DNA of 8,221 nt, taken from NCBI GenBank assembly GCA_002341825.1, contig DDOU01000008.1, positions 9,750 to 17,970 of the forward strand, read 5' to 3'. Under the pieces are notes generated by a model. That model did no database searches. It had not been told where the DNA came from and saw only the letters and a list, made by a program, of their open reading frames with translations. Of the stretch, positions 6,330-8,221 are shown in pieces; position 1 is the stretch's first letter, and every line of letters starts with the position of its first letter. The DNA comes from Candidatus Igneacidithiobacillus taiwanensis (GTDB taxonomy: Bacteria; Pseudomonadota; Gammaproteobacteria; Acidithiobacillales; Acidithiobacillaceae). The translations under genes were made by a program, and so were the position numbers.

Positions 6330-6359
6330 GAGGGGTGGCATCGGCCGACGCCACCCCTC
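6330..6359 (-). terminator. Hairpin downstream of the ampG operon, probable terminator
   Basis: Two perfect 10-base arms, GAGGGGTGGC and GCCACCCCTC, flank a 10-base centre whose inner bases also pair apart from one mismatch. It begins 16 bases after the stop of the Cys-rich gene. No T-run follows on either strand, so it is either a U-poor terminator, an mRNA 3' stabiliser, or a structure linked to the adjacent dif-like site. Confidence 0.5.
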
Positions 6360-6375
6360 CGTCTTGGATGCATCT

Positions 6376-6807
6376 CTAGCTTGCCTGCGGCAATGCGCAG
6401 CTCAGTTCCTCACAGGCATACTTGCGACCGATTGCACAGGTGGCGCAGAGTCCAATTGGGCGTGACCCGTTCGCCAAGGCACACCACGGTAGTACCTGTA
6501 CCCGATGCGTTTCGAGTGACTGCTCCGGAAAGGTATCCAACTGCTGTCGGAGCACAAAGTTTAAGTAGTGCTCGATGGTTTCCGGCGACAAATCGGCAAC
6601 CTCCCGCACCCTGGCCTCTAGCCACTGACGAGCTCTGTTGATGCCATTTTGCTGCTCTGCGAGGCGTTCGAGAACTTGCACATTGAGCACGATGGTCAGC
6701 GCTGGCCCGCCGTGCTGCTCGTAATACTCCATTACGACTTGAGGACCCGCGGTAATAACCGCTTGCATCGTTGCCTCTCGTAACTGCGTAGCTCCATCCT
6801 GATTCAT
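6376..6807 (-). CDS. Hypothetical protein with Cys-rich C-terminal tail
   Basis: I do not recognise this 143-residue protein. Residues 1-105 look mostly helical and soluble (for example LNVQVLERLAEQQNGINRAR, 41-60, and LSPETIEHYLNFVLRQQLD, 73-91). The tail holds five cysteines: C109, then C121 and C124 as a CATC pair, then C132 and C137. That spacing could bind zinc or an iron-sulfur cluster, but no known motif is matched. No signal peptide or membrane helix is seen. The ATG (6805-6807) has AGGTGA close upstream, and the gene starts 16 bases after the DUF3293-like gene, so they should share a transcript with ampG. A 134-residue frame over the same bases is Ser/Gly/Arg/Ala-rich and looks like a shadow. 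The hairpin at 6330-6359 follows it. The gene is likely real; its function is unknown. Confidence 0.68.
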   Translation of the reverse strand: MNQDGATQLREATMQAVITAGPQVVMEYYEQHGGPALTIVLNVQVLERLAEQQNGINRARQWLEARVREVADLSPETIEHYLNFVLRQQLDTFPEQSLETHRVQVLPWCALANGSRPIGLCATCAIGRKYACEELSCALPQAS

Positions 6808-6823
6808 GGTTCACCTGTTATCG

Positions 6824-7282
6824 TTACCTGCCCCGTTGTCTTAAGAGATTAGCACAAACGAGAACAACGCGACGGCGATCCAGATACAAAAATGCCATCT
6901 GGTCGAGGGCCTGCGCGAGGCGCTGTGCCTGCCCAAGCGACAAATCCGGTACCCAAAAGTGGCGCTCCCACCAACTATCGTTTCCGCCCCACATTTCTTG
7001 GTGAGGCAATCCCGGCAAGCGTCGCAACAGGCGTTGATCTCGTCGACGGTTACGATACTCTCCACAAGGCAGCGATAAGGGATTCCATGCTCCCAGCACA
7101 GCGCCCCGCCAGCGAGTGACTCCCCCAACGCGCCATACCTGATACGGTTTTCTGATTATATATAGAGAGTTACAGTAAGCTTTTTGCAAATTGCCATCTG
7201 AACATTTGCCGAGGGTCAGAGGTTTTGGCCGCGGAAAAGGGTTTGATGCTCGCCCACGCAGCAGGAAACGCCGATATATCAT
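6824..7282 (-). CDS. DUF3293-like protein of unknown function
   Basis: A 152-residue soluble protein. The pattern fits my recollection of DUF3293: GAWNPLS (about 64-70, family ITAWNPxS), then NRRRDQRLLRRL (78-89, family N-x-x-x-x-x-x-L-L-x-x-L), GGNDSWWERHFWVPDLS (100-116, family G-x-D-x-W-x-E-x-S-x-x-V-x-x-L) and LAQALDQMAFLYLD (122-135, family LA-x-x-x-x-Q-N-A). Before it, PLTLGKCSDGNLQK (21-34) could be the family IG...L segment, which favours a near full-length protein. No enzymatic role is known to me. The ATG overlaps the ampG stop as ATGA, so translation is probably coupled; no strong Shine-Dalgarno is visible. An AT-rich patch (about 7150-7170) near the middle of the N-terminal part is unusual for the gene and contains a TATAAT on the minus strand. 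A Cys-rich frame in the same stretch is rejected. Confidence 0.62.
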   Translation of the reverse strand: MIYRRFLLRGRASNPFPRPKPLTLGKCSDGNLQKAYCNSLYIIRKPYQVWRVGGVTRWRGAVLGAWNPLSLPCGEYRNRRRDQRLLRRLPGLPHQEMWGGNDSWWERHFWVPDLSLGQAQRLAQALDQMAFLYLDRRRVVLVCANLLRQRGR

Positions 7283-8221
7283 TTTGGCAATATGCCATAG
7301 CGCTCACGCTCTTGGGTAAACAGCCCCGCCGGTAGAAAAAAGGCGAGAAAGAGACTCGGCACAGCCGCTGCAAAACTTAATAAAAAGAAATGCATATAAC
7401 CAAGTTCTACCACTAAGAATCCACTATAACTGCCGGCAATGGTGGCAGCCAGCGACATTAAGGCCGAGCCGATGGCGAAATGGGTTGCTTCGTAGCCTTT
7501 TTGACATCGCTGCATGAGGAACACCATGAGCACCGCCGTGCCCAATCCTCCCGCGAACTGTTCAAAGGCTGCTACCGCAGCCACCGCATAGAGATCGGGT
7601 TTACCCCAGGCAAGCCAGGCGTAGGCCAAGATGGCAAACGATTGCACCACGGTTAGAGAAAAAATACTCCGTTGCAGACTCCAGCGAGCAATAATCAACC
7701 CGCCAAGGATAGATCCCCCAATCCCGGTGATCGTTCCCACTGCGCCGGTAAGAATACCGCGTGCAACAAGTCCGTAACCCAAACTATGCAGAAACGGCGT
7801 TACCATGGCAAAAAGGAAGGCATCGCCAGCGCGAAACAGCAGAATGAAGGCCAGGGCCCAGAGGATGTGGGGCTGCTGGAGGTAGCTCTGCAGCGCAGCG
7901 CGTACCTGCTGCCAACGTTCTTGCCGATGCGCAGGAACTACGAGTGGCTCTGGTAAAACTGCTCGATGCCAGAAGGCCAGAGCGAGAAGCATCAGCGCCG
8001 CTAGCAAAAAGCAAACAAACCAAGAGATCCAACCGGCGATAATCACTAGTGCCCCATTCCCGACCAGCATAGCGACTCGATAGGCAGCCACGCGAAGACC
8101 GGAGTAACCCGCCTGCTCCGCCTCGGGAAGCGTTTGAATGTAAAAGCCATCTACCGACATATCGTGCGTGGCAGACATCACGGCCATTAGCGCGAAAATT
8201 TTGAAAGCAAGATCGAGATTG
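7279..8221 (-). CDS. ampG: AmpG-family muropeptide MFS permease, C-terminal part, cut by window edge
   Basis: An inner-membrane permease of the major facilitator superfamily (AmpG/PAT group); AmpG imports GlcNAc-anhydroMurNAc peptides for murein recycling and beta-lactamase induction. About 314 C-terminal residues are visible; the frame is open through base 8221, so the internal ATG at 8187 is not the true start. Compared from memory with E. coli AmpG: MSATHDMSVDGFYIQTLPEA parallels SASQDIVFDAWKTDVLP, then AAYRVAMLVGNGAL parallels LGYRLGMLVSGGL, FRAGDAFLFAMVTPFL parallels YKLGDAFAMSLTTTFL, and FEQFAGGLGTAVLMVFLM parallels FENLCGGMGTSAFVALLM. About eight or nine membrane helices remain. The two downstream genes are probably in the same operon. 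Lytic transglycosylase products from the MltB encoded 2 kb away would be its substrate type. Another PAT-family substrate cannot be excluded. Confidence 0.82.
   Translation of the reverse strand, partial: NLDLAFKIFALMAVMSATHDMSVDGFYIQTLPEAEQAGYSGLRVAAYRVAMLVGNGALVIIAGWISWFVCFLLAALMLLALAFWHRAVLPEPLVVPAHRQERWQQVRAALQSYLQQPHILWALAFILLFRAGDAFLFAMVTPFLHSLGYGLVARGILTGAVGTITGIGGSILGGLIIARWSLQRSIFSLTVVQSFAILAYAWLAWGKPDLYAVAAVAAFEQFAGGLGTAVLMVFLMQRCQKGYEATHFAIGSALMSLAATIAGSYSGFLVVELGYMHFFLLSFAAAVPSLFLAFFLPAGLFTQERERYGILPK

Larger units (their letters stand above)
6018..6375. other. AT-rich intergenic region between two leftward operons
   Basis: No convincing gene lies here on either strand. It contains, from right to left, a 10-bp-stem hairpin, a dif-like Xer site, a short hairpin at 6175-6191 (AGAGC/GCTCT arms around a 7-base loop) and the promoter of the NlpC/P60 gene. 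An inverted repeat CCCGTT (6026-6031) / AACGGG (6047-6052) lies around the expected transcription start. Base composition is clearly more AT-rich than the flanking genes. Confidence 0.7.

Noticed and set aside
6410..6814. A 134-residue minus-strand frame over the Cys-rich gene
   Set aside because: Composition is Ser/Gly/Arg/Ala-rich, as for an out-of-phase reading of a GC-rich gene, and the other frame has a good ribosome-binding site.
6841..7128. A 95-residue Cys-rich minus-strand frame beginning with TTG
   Set aside because: It overlaps the DUF3293-like frame, whose spacing of WNP, N, GxDxW and QxA residues fits the family. The cysteines arise from reading that gene one base out of phase, and the C-terminal part is not protein-like.
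7155..7160. A TATAAT on the minus strand inside the DUF3293-like gene
   Set aside because: The best -35 candidate (TTGCAA) is too far away at 23 bases. An internal promoter for the Cys-rich gene remains possible but is not supported.

Overview
The window looks like chromosomal DNA of a moderately GC-rich gammaproteobacterium or a close relative. I infer this from the protein families, from the mtaD-ubiG-mupP gene order also known from Pseudomonas (PA3170-PA3172), and from a dif-like Xer site. An acidophile such as Acidithiobacillus would fit the proteins, but that is a guess from recall and not something shown here. Almost everything is read from the minus strand; the only plus-strand gene is an EamA-family transporter.

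Layout: (1) 1-518, minus: N-terminal part of succinyldiaminopimelate aminotransferase (dapC), cut by the window edge. (2) 611-1489, plus: EamA/DMT permease, divergent from dapC and overlapping the next gene tail to tail. (3) 6017 down to 1463, minus: a tightly packed set of five genes, namely an NlpC/P60 lipoprotein, the lytic transglycosylase MltB, an MTA/SAH deaminase (mtaD), ubiG and a HAD phosphatase of the Gph/MupP type. A good sigma70-like promoter lies just upstream (6052-6080). The two last junctions are both one-base TGATG stop/start overlaps. (4) 6018-6375: an AT-rich gap with that promoter, a 28-bp dif-like site (6287-6314) and a 10-bp-stem hairpin (6330-6359). (5) 8221 down to 6376, minus: an AmpG-family muropeptide permease (5' end outside the window), a DUF3293-like protein starting on an ATGA overlap with it, and a small protein with a Cys-rich tail.

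Read together, four genes point to peptidoglycan turnover: an endopeptidase-like NlpC/P60 lipoprotein and MltB cut the wall, AmpG imports anhydro-muropeptides, and the MupP-like phosphatase would act on MurNAc-6-phosphate. MtaD and UbiG form a second theme, S-adenosylmethionine use and by-product removal. The most notable points are the dif-like site with a non-standard centre, the MupP reading of a gene usually labelled phosphoglycolate phosphatase, and two uncharacterised genes coupled to ampG.
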